This document shows, piece by piece, positions 1 through 9,317 of a stretch of DNA of 64,000 nucleotides. The notes under the pieces are model-generated. The model did not search any database. It saw nothing but the letters and a program-made list of their open reading frames with translations, and was not told the origin of the DNA. The first letter of the stretch is position 1; every line of letters begins with the position of its first letter. The translations under genes and the position numbers were made by a program. The stretch covers positions 186,001 to 250,000 of the forward strand of contig NC_009767.1 of the NCBI RefSeq assembly GCF_000017805.1. Reading direction: 5' to 3'. The DNA is from Roseiflexus castenholzii DSM 13941 (GTDB lineage Bacteria; Chloroflexota; Chloroflexia; Chloroflexales; Roseiflexaceae).

Positions 1-381
1 GGCATCGTGCCGATCCGCACCTATGGACCGCCATCGGGGTACGAGTACGACACCGATCAGGTCTTTTCGTCAATCGCAGATGGCGCATATGTTGCGCGAT
101 CCGGTGGGTTCTGGCGAATTGGCGTCGATTGGGACGCCAACAGCGGCGGCGCTGCCAAACGCTACCCTTACCGCTGGGCAATTTCGCCGCGACCGCCAGA
201 GCAGTGGCGTGTTCCCTTTGAGGAAGACCTGCTGATGCCAGGTGAAGAAGCGGAGATCGTCGGGCGTATACGGATTCGTCAACCAGAGACGAAGATGGGA
301 TTTTATGTCGGATTGATCCAGGACGGCGTAGGGTTTTTCCAGGATCGCACCGGTCGCACCATCATCAAGGTCGGGTTTTGA
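1..381 (+). CDS. C-terminal part of an unrecognised protein (5' end outside window)
   Basis: The reading frame is open from the first base and stops with TGA at 379-381, so this is the end of a gene that begins upstream. The visible ~125 residues contain aromatic and charged beta-strand-like segments (for example WRVPFEEDLLMPGEEAEIV and FYVGLIQDGVGFFQDRTG), which look like a small extracellular beta-sandwich. No catalytic motif is visible and I do not recognise the family. It is convergent with the histidine kinase gene, with only nine bases between the stops. Confidence 0.6.
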   Translation, partial: GIVPIRTYGPPSGYEYDTDQVFSSIADGAYVARSGGFWRIGVDWDANSGGAAKRYPYRWAISPRPPEQWRVPFEEDLLMPGEEAEIVGRIRIRQPETKMGFYVGLIQDGVGFFQDRTGRTIIKVGF

Positions 382-390
382 TCATCGATT

Positions 391-3300
391 TCAGGACGCA
401 AGCGGGAGCGTGAAAAAGAATGTCGAACCGCGCCCGAGTTCGCTCTCGACCCAGATGCGCTCGCCGTGCGCTTCGATTGCCTGTTTGCAGAAAGCCAGCC
501 CCAACCCGGTGCCGCCGCGCCGCTCACCGACCTGGCTGAACTTAGCGAAGATCCGCTCGCGATCACCAGGCGCAATGCCCACCCCCTGATCGCTGACAGT
601 CACAAGAACTTTCTCCTGCCCATCCTCTGGACGCACAGCAGCCTGCACCCGCACCAGTCCGCCACGATTGCTGAACTTGATCGCATTACTGACCAGATTT
701 TGAAGCACGCGCCCCACAAGCCCGACATCGGCATAGATGTGTGGGATGTCGCTATCGACCCCGATCTCAACCGAGATGGCGCGATCCAGCGCCAGCGACG
801 ACAAGCGTCGCACTGCATCGACGATAATGCTTCGAATATCTCCGCGACAGCGTTCGATCGGCATACGTCCGGCTTCGAGGCGACTGATGTCGAGCAGGGT
901 GTTGATCATCTCCAGCATGCTCGTCGCGCTGGTATTGGCGATCTGCAACACATGCAATTGCTGATCACTTAACGCGCCTGGCACACCACGCATCATCAAC
1001 TCAAGCGACGCCATCACACTGGAAAGCGGGCTGCGCAGGTCGTGAACAATCATATGCATCAAATCCTGCCGCATACGATCCGCCTCGCGCGCCGCAGTGA
1101 TGTCCCGCACAACGAGCAGCACACCGCCATGACTATCGCCGCTGCTCTGCGCCCGGAGCACCGACCATTCCAGATAGAGGAACCTGCCGGCGCTTCCGCT
1201 CAGTTCGCCGGCAATGAATTGAGCGGCGCCACTCAACGCATCGTCGATCGCGCGCTGCAATGCCGCGCACTCTTCGGTTGCATAGGCTGCGGACTCGAAC
1301 CAGCGCGCCAGAAATGCATCGATCGGCATACCCTGGAATCGACCGGCATCGAGCGCCGTCAACTCGGAGAGCGCCGCATTGGCAATAGCGACCGTGCCAT
1401 CGGCGCTGATCAACAGAATGCCTTCACGCGTCGATGCCAGGATCGACGCCATCTGATCGCGCGCCGTGCGCACCGCCACGAAGAGATCAATGCTTTCGAT
1501 AGCGACTGCCGCCTGCGATGCAAACAAGACGACCGTTTCCTGATCAGACGGCTCCGGCGGGGCATTCGCATAGGCAACGCACACACACCCAAGCGTGCGT
1601 TGCGTGGCGCGCAGCGGCACGATAAAGATCGTGCAGCGAGGCGAACGCATCGGAGCGTCCGGATCGGGCGCCAGCGTTTCAGGACGACCGATAGTCATGA
1701 CGTGATGCACCGCCTTCAGCAAACGCTCATCCATTGCGATGCGCAGCCCAATCGACACGACAGACCGAACTCCTTGGTCTTCCGGCAGCAGCACCATCGC
1801 ACCAAGCGCACCGGTCATTTCTGCGATCCCGCGCGCCGTCATGCTTAAGATTTCGTGCGGACTGCGCAGCGTCGTGTTGATCGCCATGCCGAACGCATTG
1901 AGCGCCGTCAGGCTGCGGAGGTTCTGTTCAAGTTGCTCGTTGGTACGCGCCAGTTCCTGTGCGCGTCGCGCCAGCGCCTGATCGATTTTCTGAAACTGGC
2001 GCGCGTTTTCCAGCGCGATGACGGCATAATCCGCCAACGCTTCGAGGAGTTGTTGATCTTCGAGGGTGAACGGACGCCGATCGCGTCGGTTGATCACCTC
2101 GATGACTCCTTCCACCCCCCCAACGCCGCGCAGCGGCACCGCCAGTAAGGCGCGGGTTGTAAATCCGGTCGAAAGGTCCAGCGAACGGTAGAAGCGCGTA
2201 TCGGACTGCACATCGTTGACGATCACCGATTGCCCGGTCGTAATAACATACCCGGCGATGCCAACGCCACGCGGCAGGCGTTGACCTAAGATTCGTTGCC
2301 CGACCTGCCCGGTCGTATAGGCGAACACCATTTCGCCCGTAGCCTCGTCGGTGAGCAGCAGTGAACTCTCCTCCACGTTCAGCAACTCCGTCACCTGACG
2401 CAGGATAATACCCGGCACCTGTTGCGGATCGATAGATGACGTAATGATGCGCCCGATGCGGTTCAGCACCATCAACTGCTGCGCCTGGCGCTCGGTGCGT
2501 TCATGGAGTTGGGCGCGGTCGAGCGCGACAGCCGCGTGCGTCGCAATGGTCATGAGCAGATTGACGTGTTCCTGGCGATATACATACCCTTCGCGCGAGC
2601 TTGCCAGCACAATGACGCCAATCAAACGCTCATCGGCAATGAGCGGCACACCAAGCCAGGCTGGACCCAATATGCGGCCCTCGATCATCCGTGGCTGAAT
2701 GCCGCGCTGCGCGCACGCTTCCGCATAGTTGCTGACACACAACGGCTTTCGTTCCCTGATGACCACCCCGGCAAGCCCAACGTTGATCGACCATCGTTCT
2801 CCGGGAGGACGTCGTTGCCCGTCGTGCATCAGGTAGACTGGCTCCAATTCCCCGGTGTACCCATCGTATAACGCAATCAAGAAGGTTGGCGCTTCGACGA
2901 TGCGCTGGACCGCCGTGTGGATGACAGCAAACAGTTGGGTTCGATCAAACGCACCGCCGAGTAATTGTCCGATCTCATTCAATGTTTGCAACTGCGCTGC
3001 CTGATCATCCCGCCGCCCAAAGTTACCCAACAACGCCAGTGCAGGACCTGCCTGTGCGGCAATCAGTTCCAGCAGCGGCGCCAGATCGGGCGACCAGACG
3101 GGATCGATCAGGCATACCCAGCCTATCAGGGTGCGTCGCGCGCGCAGCGGAGCAAAAATCAGGCTCTGGTCCTGTCCTGGCACGACGACTTCCCCGGCGC
3201 GCAACGCAGTCAGGCACTGTTCATCGGGCAACCGCACGGCGCCAACGCTATGCAGCAAACTCGGCTCACCCGCCATCAGCGCCACAACCTGGCAATCGCG

Positions 3301-3435
3301 TGGCGCGAAGACGCGCTCGATCGCAGTGACAACACATGTGACGCCTGCATTGAGGCTGGTTGCCAGCGACAGATCGGAGCTGAGGCGGTGCATGATGTCA
3401 ACACTATTGATATCGAGTGCAGGCGTGCGTTCCAT
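391..3435 (-). CDS. Multi-GAF, PAS sensor histidine kinase (soluble)
   Basis: 1014 residues with no membrane segment, so a cytoplasmic sensor kinase. In order: about four GAF modules (roughly residues 10-135, 150-305, 320-480 and 510-655), a PAS domain (about 660-780; ASTREGILLISADGT), a HisKA dimerisation helix near residue 795 with the phospho-accepting His in IVHDLRSPLSSV, and a HATPase domain (about 895-1010) with the N box LVSNAIKFS, G1 SDQGVGIAPGD and G2 GGTGLGLAF. GAF domains usually bind small ligands, chromophores or redox cofactors; no bilin-binding Cys was identified. No response regulator lies next to it, so its partner is unknown. It is divergent from mtnA, with start ATG at 3435. 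Confidence 0.9.
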   Translation of the reverse strand: MERTPALDINSVDIMHRLSSDLSLATSLNAGVTCVVTAIERVFAPRDCQVVALMAGEPSLLHSVGAVRLPDEQCLTALRAGEVVVPGQDQSLIFAPLRARRTLIGWVCLIDPVWSPDLAPLLELIAAQAGPALALLGNFGRRDDQAAQLQTLNEIGQLLGGAFDRTQLFAVIHTAVQRIVEAPTFLIALYDGYTGELEPVYLMHDGQRRPPGERWSINVGLAGVVIRERKPLCVSNYAEACAQRGIQPRMIEGRILGPAWLGVPLIADERLIGVIVLASSREGYVYRQEHVNLLMTIATHAAVALDRAQLHERTERQAQQLMVLNRIGRIITSSIDPQQVPGIILRQVTELLNVEESSLLLTDEATGEMVFAYTTGQVGQRILGQRLPRGVGIAGYVITTGQSVIVNDVQSDTRFYRSLDLSTGFTTRALLAVPLRGVGGVEGVIEVINRRDRRPFTLEDQQLLEALADYAVIALENARQFQKIDQALARRAQELARTNEQLEQNLRSLTALNAFGMAINTTLRSPHEILSMTARGIAEMTGALGAMVLLPEDQGVRSVVSIGLRIAMDERLLKAVHHVMTIGRPETLAPDPDAPMRSPRCTIFIVPLRATQRTLGCVCVAYANAPPEPSDQETVVLFASQAAVAIESIDLFVAVRTARDQMASILASTREGILLISADGTVAIANAALSELTALDAGRFQGMPIDAFLARWFESAAYATEECAALQRAIDDALSGAAQFIAGELSGSAGRFLYLEWSVLRAQSSGDSHGGVLLVVRDITAAREADRMRQDLMHMIVHDLRSPLSSVMASLELMMRGVPGALSDQQLHVLQIANTSATSMLEMINTLLDISRLEAGRMPIERCRGDIRSIIVDAVRRLSSLALDRAISVEIGVDSDIPHIYADVGLVGRVLQNLVSNAIKFSNRGGLVRVQAAVRPEDGQEKVLVTVSDQGVGIAPGDRERIFAKFSQVGERRGGTGLGLAFCKQAIEAHGERIWVESELGRGSTFFFTLPLAS

Positions 3436-3513
3436 ACCGGGCTTTGTCGAAGTCCTTCATCTTTACCGTCATTTTACCAAAGAGCGCCGCTTTGAGCAAA
3501 GACAACATCGCTT

Positions 3514-3542
3514 TTGCACATGGTTCGTATGCGTGCTATACT
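3514..3542 (+). promoter_or_regulatory. Probable sigma70-type promoter for the mtnA operon
   Basis: TTGCAC at 3514-3519 and TATACT at 3537-3542 are separated by exactly 17 bases. Expected transcription start is near 3549, giving a leader of about 30 nt before the mtnA ATG at 3580. The next four genes follow on the same strand, so this probably drives the whole methylation-cycle cluster. Confidence 0.6.
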
Positions 3543-3579
3543 CACATCCTGTAGTCAAAACATTGTCTGGTTCCGAATC

Positions 3580-4644
3580 ATGAGCAGCGCATTTCGCACA
3601 GTCTGGTGGGAAGCGGGTCAGGTGTGCCTGATTGACCAGCGATTGTTGCCGAACGAAACAAGCGTTGTGCGCTGCACAACAGTCGAAGAGGTCGCCCGTG
3701 CCATTCGCACGATGCAGATCCGCGGCGCACCCGCCATTGGCTGCGCTGCGGCGTATGGCATGGCGCTTGCCGCACACCACGCTGCGAGCACGGCGACCGA
3801 CGGCGACCATCAGCAGGTCTACGACCAGTTGGCGGCGGCGAAGACGATCCTCGATGCGCAGCGCCCAACGGCGGTAAACCTCAGCTGGGCGACCCGGCGT
3901 GTGCAGGAGAAGGTCCGACGCCTGATCCCCGCAGCGCCCAACACGCTGGCGCGGGCGGCGCTCGAAGAAGCGCACGCCATCCTGGCGGAAGACCTGGCAA
4001 TGTGCTATGCTATTGGGCGTCACGGTGTCGCCCTGATCCCGCCACGCGGTCACGTCCTGACGCACTGCAACGCTGGCGGGCTTGCCACCGCCGGTTACGG
4101 CACAGCGCTCGCGCCGATCCGCATGGCCCACGAACAGGGTCGCCCGATCCACGTGTATGTCGATGAAACCCGCCCATTCCTCCAGGGCGCGCGGTTGACC
4201 GCATGGGAATTGCTCCAGGAGCGTATCCCAATGACCCTGATCACCGATACCATGGCAGGGCACTTTATGCAGCGCGGCGCGATCGATTGTGTCATTGTCG
4301 GGGCCGACCGTATCGTTGCCAATGGCGATGTCGCCAACAAAATCGGCACCTATAGCCTGGCAGTGCTGGCGCGCGCTCATGGCATCCCATTTTATGTAGC
4401 GGCGCCATCATCGACGATTGATCTGTCACTTCCGAACGGAGAAGCGATCCCGATCGAAGAACGCAGCCCTGATGAGGTGACGACCTGCTTTGGTCGGCGG
4501 ATTGCGCCGGAAGGAGCGGTTGCAGCACATCCGGCATTTGATGTCACGCCATCGCATCTGGTGACGGCCATTATCACCGAGTGCGGTGTGATCTACCCGC
4601 CGTTCGAGGAACCATTACGGCGGGTGGTGGCAGGATCAGAGTGA
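3580..4644 (+). CDS. mtnA: S-methyl-5-thioribose-1-phosphate isomerase
   Basis: Isomerises methylthioribose-1-phosphate to methylthioribulose-1-phosphate in the methionine salvage pathway; cytoplasmic. The 354-residue protein has the family hallmarks: RGAPAIGCAAAYG near the N terminus, the LTHCNAGGLATAGYG loop with the catalytic Cys, and DCVIVGADRIVANGDVANK with the catalytic Asp. The frame is open further upstream to 3514, but the ATG at 3580 (MSSAFRTVWW) fits the family length, and the upstream part overlaps the promoter. It is the first gene of a run ending in metK; the MetE-like gene starts three bases after its stop. The rest of the mtn pathway is not in this window. Confidence 0.93.
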   Translation: MSSAFRTVWWEAGQVCLIDQRLLPNETSVVRCTTVEEVARAIRTMQIRGAPAIGCAAAYGMALAAHHAASTATDGDHQQVYDQLAAAKTILDAQRPTAVNLSWATRRVQEKVRRLIPAAPNTLARAALEEAHAILAEDLAMCYAIGRHGVALIPPRGHVLTHCNAGGLATAGYGTALAPIRMAHEQGRPIHVYVDETRPFLQGARLTAWELLQERIPMTLITDTMAGHFMQRGAIDCVIVGADRIVANGDVANKIGTYSLAVLARAHGIPFYVAAPSSTIDLSLPNGEAIPIEERSPDEVTTCFGRRIAPEGAVAAHPAFDVTPSHLVTAIITECGVIYPPFEEPLRRVVAGSE

Positions 4645-4647
4645 CTT

Positions 4648-5688
4648 ATGCCGCTGCCCTTCTATCCAGCATGCCTGCCGTTGTCGCTTGGCGCCCTGCC
4701 GTATCGCAGCGCTGTACAGGCGCTCGATGTCGCGCGCCGGTATGCAGGAACGCTGCTTGCCTGGCCGCAGTTGCCGCAGCGAAGTTTTCGTGAACAGTGT
4801 CTGGTGCAGAGCATCATCGGCTTTCCTGGTCTGGTGGTTGATGCTGCGGCGTTTCGGGTGTACGTTGATCGTCGTGAAGCGGAACGTCGGCTCGACGCGC
4901 TGTTGCTCGCGTACCTCGAACACACGATCGACTACGCGGCGCTCAGCGCCGATGACGCCGCCGGTCTCGCTGAAATAGTGCGCATTGGCGGAGGTCGTGA
5001 TCTCCGCGCAGTCAAGGGGCAGATTCTGGGACCGATCAGCGTGGCGCTGCAAATGACCGATGAACATGAGCAACCGTTGATCTATGATGATATGCTGTTC
5101 GATGCGATCGCGCACATGCTACGGTTGCGCGTGGCATGGCAGGAGTTGCGGTTGAGCGAGATCGCCCCGGCCACCATCATGTGCATCGATGAACCGCTGC
5201 TTGAAGCGGTGGCGTCGCCGTTCTTTCCGCACGATTGGGATCGTGTCGCCGGGCAGATCGACGATGTGCTGGCAGGGATTAGCGGTTGTCGGGCGCTGTA
5301 CACACGCGGCAACGTCGATCTTAATCACCTGATGCACACATCGGTCGAGTTGTTGATCGCCGAAAGCGCCGTGTACCGACGCCTGTGCGCCTCGGGGTGC
5401 GATGAATTGAGCGCGTTCCTCGAACGCGGCGGCATGGTCGGTATTGGGATCATTCCTTCCGATGCCAACCGCCTGGCGTCGGTGTCGGTTGATTCGCTCT
5501 TCGAGGAATTTGCCTCATTATTGGATGATTTCACATCACAGGGCGTCGCCCGCGATCGCATGCTGCAACAGATGGTTATATCGCCGGCGCAGTCGCTTGG
5601 CTATCTCGATAGCGCCAGCGCCGAACGGGCCTTGTATCTGCTTGCTGGCGTTTCCCAGCGGATTCGTGAGGAATATGCATTGATCTGA
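4648..5688 (+). CDS. MetE/UROD-like protein lacking the zinc ligands
   Basis: 346 residues resembling the stand-alone cobalamin-independent methionine synthase C-terminal (UROD/MetE-like) family: WPQLPQRSFREQ, VKGQILGPISVALQ, IMCIDEPLLEA, FLERGGMVGIGIIP. In active relatives a HxC motif and a late Cys bind the zinc that activates homocysteine. Here the aligned positions read ALYTRGNVD (His and Cys replaced by Tyr and Arg) and ISPAQSLGYL (Cys replaced). As read, it probably cannot bind zinc in the usual way. Its place between mtnA and the adenosine-kinase-like gene, upstream of ahcY and metK, suggests a role in homocysteine or methyl-group handling, possibly structural or regulatory. The alignment is by eye from memory of the family. 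Confidence 0.7.
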   Translation: MPLPFYPACLPLSLGALPYRSAVQALDVARRYAGTLLAWPQLPQRSFREQCLVQSIIGFPGLVVDAAAFRVYVDRREAERRLDALLLAYLEHTIDYAALSADDAAGLAEIVRIGGGRDLRAVKGQILGPISVALQMTDEHEQPLIYDDMLFDAIAHMLRLRVAWQELRLSEIAPATIMCIDEPLLEAVASPFFPHDWDRVAGQIDDVLAGISGCRALYTRGNVDLNHLMHTSVELLIAESAVYRRLCASGCDELSAFLERGGMVGIGIIPSDANRLASVSVDSLFEEFASLLDDFTSQGVARDRMLQQMVISPAQSLGYLDSASAERALYLLAGVSQRIREEYALI

Positions 5689-5699
5689 CAGGTGTGCGT

Positions 5700-6683
5700 A
5701 TGCGTCGTATCATTGTCACCGGCTCGCTTGCCTACGACTATATCATGGTGTTTCCCGGATCATTTCAGGATCATATCGTGCCAGAGATGCTTCATAAGTT
5801 GACCGTCAGCTTTCTGGTCGATACCATGCGCCGCATGCGCGGTGGGGTGGCGGGGAATATTGCCTACACACTGGCGTTGCTTGGAGAGCGCCCACTGGTG
5901 CTGGCAAGCGCAGGACAGGATTTCGGCGAGTATCGCGCCTGGATGGAGCGTCAGGGCATCGATACAAGCGGCATTGTCGAGGTGGCCGAAGATTTTACCG
6001 CGTCGTGCTTTATCAACACGGATCGCAATAACAATCAGATCGTGGCCTTCTATCCGGGTGCAGCGAGTTATTCGCGTCATCTGTCGCTTGAGCAGTTGAA
6101 CCTGGGACCCGATGATATGGTGATCATCTCGCCAACCGACCCGGAGGCAATGGTGCGTCATGCGGATGAGTGTCGCCGCATGGGCGCGATGTTCGTTTTC
6201 GACCCCGGCAAACAGACGCCACGCCTGAGCGGTGAGCAGATTCTGGCTGGCTTGCACGGCGCAACGGTGCTGGTTGGAAATGACTATGAGTTTGCAATGA
6301 TGGCGCAGGCAACCGGACGATCCGTTGAAGCACTGTTGCAGGCAGCGCCTGTGACCGTCGTGACCCGCGGGGAACATGGGTCGACGATTTATGATCAGCG
6401 GTGCCATGAGGTCTACGATGTGCCGCCGGCGCCGGTTGAGCGAGTGGTCGATCCGACCGGCGCCGGCGATGCCTACCTTGGCGGACTCGTGTTCGGTCTG
6501 GCGCGCGGGATGCCGCTGCCGGTTGCGGGGCGTGTGGCTGCACTGGCTGCATCATATGCCATCGAGCGTCGCGGGTGTCAGGAGCATTCCTACACGCCGG
6601 ATGAGTTCGCGGCGCGGTACGAGCGCGTCTTCGGGCGCGCGCCAGAATTGACGCAGGGCAGCACAGTATCGTCGCTACGGTAA
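5700..6683 (+). CDS. PfkB-family kinase, probably adenosine kinase
   Basis: 327 residues of the ribokinase/PfkB family. The N-terminal signature region is GGVAGNIAYTLALLG, and the ATP/anion-hole and catalytic motif DPTGAGDAYLGGL lies near the C terminus, with the conserved catalytic Asp. The gene sits directly before ahcY, which releases adenosine and homocysteine from SAH; a kinase that removes adenosine would pull that reaversible step forward, so adenosine is the likeliest substrate. That is context-based; a sugar substrate is not excluded. ATG at 5700 is chosen over the GTG two codons upstream. It starts 12 bases after the MetE-like stop, consistent with co-transcription. Confidence 0.85.
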   Translation: MRRIIVTGSLAYDYIMVFPGSFQDHIVPEMLHKLTVSFLVDTMRRMRGGVAGNIAYTLALLGERPLVLASAGQDFGEYRAWMERQGIDTSGIVEVAEDFTASCFINTDRNNNQIVAFYPGAASYSRHLSLEQLNLGPDDMVIISPTDPEAMVRHADECRRMGAMFVFDPGKQTPRLSGEQILAGLHGATVLVGNDYEFAMMAQATGRSVEALLQAAPVTVVTRGEHGSTIYDQRCHEVYDVPPAPVERVVDPTGAGDAYLGGLVFGLARGMPLPVAGRVAALAASYAIERRGCQEHSYTPDEFAARYERVFGRAPELTQGSTVSSLR

Positions 6684-6753
6684 TAGAATGCTCATTCTTG
6701 GGTGAGATCCGGTCATAGGGATGTCATCCTCCATGGGTAGAATGGCAAAAGAT

Positions 6754-6784
6754 GCGTCGCCAGCGGGCGATCCGCTGGCTGCGC
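6754..6784 (+). promoter_or_regulatory. Strong hairpin in the leader of ahcY
   Basis: GCCAGCGG (6759-6766) and CCGCTGGC (6772-6779) form a perfect 8-bp stem with the 5-base loop GCGAT. After one mismatch the flanks GCGT/TGCGC continue the stem. It lies in the 142-bp gap between the PfkB gene and ahcY, about 45 bases before the ahcY ATG. No U-run follows, so it is not a classical terminator. It could be a leader element or an RNA processing site; I could not match it to a known SAM or SAH riboswitch. Confidence 0.35.
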
Positions 6785-6825
6785 AGAGTGATTGCACACG
6801 ATGAACACAGGAGAACCAACGCATC

Positions 6826-8088
6826 ATGGGGAAGAATTTCGATATTAAGGATGCCAGCCTGGCAGAGTATGGTCGCCGCCGGATCGATTGGGCTGAAGCC
6901 GAAATGCCGGTGCTGCGCCAGATTCGTGAGCGCTTTGCCAGCGAGCGTCCACTCAAGGGCGTGCGTCTGTCTGCCTGCCTCCACGTGACGGCAGAAACTG
7001 CCAATCTGATGCGAACGCTCGCCGCCGGCGGCGCCGACGTGGTGCTCTGCGCGTCCAATCCGCTCTCCACGCAGGACGATGTCGCCGCTTCGCTCGTCGT
7101 GCACGACGAAATCCCGGTCTACGCTATCAAGGGCGAAGACCACGAAACGTATTACCAACATATCACCGCCGCACTCGACCACAATCCGCACATCACGATG
7201 GACGACGGCGCCGACCTGGTGACCGGCGTACTCAAACAGCGTCCTGACTTAATCCCCGCGATGCTGGGCAGCACCGAGGAAACGACAACCGGCGTCATCC
7301 GCCTCAAGGCGATGGCAGCCGATGGCGTGCTGAAGTTTCCGGTCATCGCCGTCAACGATAGCGATACCAAGCATCTGTTCGATAATCGTTACGGCACCGG
7401 GCAGAGCACGCTCGATGGCATTCTGCGCGCTACGAATGTGCTACTTGCCGGAAAAACCTTTGTGGTCGGCGGCTATGGCTACTGCTCACGCGGCATTGCC
7501 GAACGCGCACGGGGCATGGGCGCGAATGTCATTGTGACGGAAGTCAATCCAATCCGGGCACTGGAAGCCGCGATGGATGGCTACCGCGTCATGCCGATGC
7601 GTGAAGCCGTGAAGGTTGCCGATTTCGTCGTCACGGCGACCGGCAACAAGAATGTCCTCGATGCGGAAGACTTCGCCGTCATGAAAGACGGGTGCATTGT
7701 CGCCAACTCGGGGCATTTCAACGTCGAGATCAATATTCCCGATCTGGAAGCGCTGTCGGTTGAGAAGCGCCAACCACGCGCATTTGTCGATCAGTACATC
7801 CTCAAGGATGGACGCCGGATCAACCTGCTCGGTGAAGGGCGCCTGATCAATCTGGCAAGCGCCGAAGGGCACCCCAGCGCCGTTATGGATATGTCGTTCG
7901 CCAATCAAGCCCTGGCAAGCGAGTATCTGTTGACCCACAAAGGGAAACTGCCGAACGGCGTGCATGCGCTGCCGAAAGAAGTGGATCGCGAAATTGCGTC
8001 GCTCAAACTCAAGTCGATGGGTATCATGATCGATACGCTCACGCCTGAACAGGCGAAATACCTGGCTTCCTGGGAAGAAGGAACGTAA
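6826..8088 (+). CDS. ahcY: Adenosylhomocysteinase
   Basis: Hydrolyses S-adenosylhomocysteine to adenosine and homocysteine using tightly bound NAD; removes the product inhibitor of methyltransferases. The 420-residue protein has the expected blocks: SACLHVTAETANLMRTL (substrate domain), GSTEETTTGVIRL, NDSDTKHLFDNRYGTGQS (with the substrate and active-site Lys/Asp region), and the NAD-binding glycine motif VVGGYGYCSRGIA. The C terminus (LDTLTPEQAKYLASW-like end) is typical. Start ATG at 6826 follows a purine-rich AGGAGAA. It is 11 bases upstream of metK, the classic pair in the SAM cycle. Confidence 0.96.
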   Translation: MGKNFDIKDASLAEYGRRRIDWAEAEMPVLRQIRERFASERPLKGVRLSACLHVTAETANLMRTLAAGGADVVLCASNPLSTQDDVAASLVVHDEIPVYAIKGEDHETYYQHITAALDHNPHITMDDGADLVTGVLKQRPDLIPAMLGSTEETTTGVIRLKAMAADGVLKFPVIAVNDSDTKHLFDNRYGTGQSTLDGILRATNVLLAGKTFVVGGYGYCSRGIAERARGMGANVIVTEVNPIRALEAAMDGYRVMPMREAVKVADFVVTATGNKNVLDAEDFAVMKDGCIVANSGHFNVEINIPDLEALSVEKRQPRAFVDQYILKDGRRINLLGEGRLINLASAEGHPSAVMDMSFANQALASEYLLTHKGKLPNGVHALPKEVDREIASLKLKSMGIMIDTLTPEQAKYLASWEEGT

Positions 8089-8099
8089 ACGAGGAACGT

Positions 8100-9317
8100 A
8101 TGTCAACATCCTTCATGAAATCGCCACGCCTCTTCTTCACCTCAGAATCGGTGACCGAAGGGCACCCGGACAAAATCTGCGATCAGGTGTCGGATGCCGT
8201 ACTCGACGCTTTTCTGTCGCATGATCCGCGTGCGCGCGTCGCCTGTGAAACCGCGACGACCACTGGACTGATCGTTGTCATCGGTGAAGTCACCTATGAG
8301 CAGGGGTACATCCCTATCGAAGAGATTGTTCGCAAGACTATCAAGGATATCGGCTATACCGACGCTGCGTATGGCTTCGACGCCGATACCTGTGGCGTGA
8401 TGGTTGCCATCCATGGGCAATCGCCGGACATTGCGCAGGGTGTGAATCGGGCGCTGGAGGTGCGCAGTGATGGGCAGGTGACCGAGGAAGAAGTCGCAAC
8501 CATCGGCGCGGGCGATCAGGGGATGATGTTTGGATTCGCCTGTAATGAGACGCCAGAGTTGATGCCATTGCCGATTGCGCTGGCGCACCGGATTGGTCGG
8601 CGCCTGTCGCGGCTGCGCAAGGATGGCGTGCTGCCCTACCTGCGTCCCGATGGCAAAAGCCAGGTGACCATCGAGTATTCGTATGGGCGCCCGGTGCGCG
8701 TCGATACGGTGCTGGTCAGCAATCAGCACGCTCCTGATGTGACCCAGGAACAGATTCGCCACGACATCATTCACCATGTCATCCATGAAGTTATTCCAAA
8801 TGACCTGCTCGATGAGAAAACGAAGTATTTCGTCAATCCAACCGGGCGCTTCGTCATTGGCGGTCCGATGGGCGACAGCGGACTGACGGGACGCAAAATC
8901 ATCGTGGATACATACGGCGGCATGGCGCGCCACGGCGGTGGCGCCTTTTCGGGCAAAGACCCGACGAAAGTTGATCGTTCCGCTGCCTACGCCTGTCGCT
9001 GGGTTGCCAAGAACGTTGTGGCTGCCGGTCTGGCGGATCGCTTCGAGATTCAGGTGTCCTATGCGATTGGCGTCGCCCGTCCGCTCTCGATCAGCGTCGA
9101 ATGCTTCGGCACCAATAAAGTTCCCGAAGAAACGATCGTCAGGCTGATCGATGAACACTTCGACCTGCGACCTGGCGCGATTATCCGCGATTTGCGCCTG
9201 CGCCGACCGATCTATCGTCCGACAGCCGCTTACGGACACTTTGGGCGCGACGACATCGATGCGCCGTGGGAACAGACCGACCGCGCCGAGGCGCTGCGAC
9301 GCGCGGCGGGGCTGTAG
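8100..9317 (+). CDS. metK: S-adenosylmethionine synthetase
   Basis: Makes SAM from methionine and ATP; cytoplasmic homotetramer. 405 residues with all signature motifs: FTSESVTEGHPDKICDQVSD (ATP/Mg site, His and Asp), the loop GAGDQGMMFGFA, and the P-loop-like GGGAFSGKDPTKVDRSAAY. ATG at 8100 has AGGAACG just upstream. It is the last gene of the mtnA-metE-like-pfkB-ahcY-metK cluster, so synthesis, use and recycling of SAM are genetically linked here. I saw no terminator after the stop. Confidence 0.97.
   Translation: MSTSFMKSPRLFFTSESVTEGHPDKICDQVSDAVLDAFLSHDPRARVACETATTTGLIVVIGEVTYEQGYIPIEEIVRKTIKDIGYTDAAYGFDADTCGVMVAIHGQSPDIAQGVNRALEVRSDGQVTEEEVATIGAGDQGMMFGFACNETPELMPLPIALAHRIGRRLSRLRKDGVLPYLRPDGKSQVTIEYSYGRPVRVDTVLVSNQHAPDVTQEQIRHDIIHHVIHEVIPNDLLDEKTKYFVNPTGRFVIGGPMGDSGLTGRKIIVDTYGGMARHGGGAFSGKDPTKVDRSAAYACRWVAKNVVAAGLADRFEIQVSYAIGVARPLSISVECFGTNKVPEETIVRLIDEHFDLRPGAIIRDLRLRRPIYRPTAAYGHFGRDDIDAPWEQTDRAEALRRAAGL

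Noticed and set aside
6684..6825. SAM or SAH riboswitch before ahcY
   Set aside because: Only one hairpin is visible; the multi-helix layout and conserved core bases of these riboswitches were not found.
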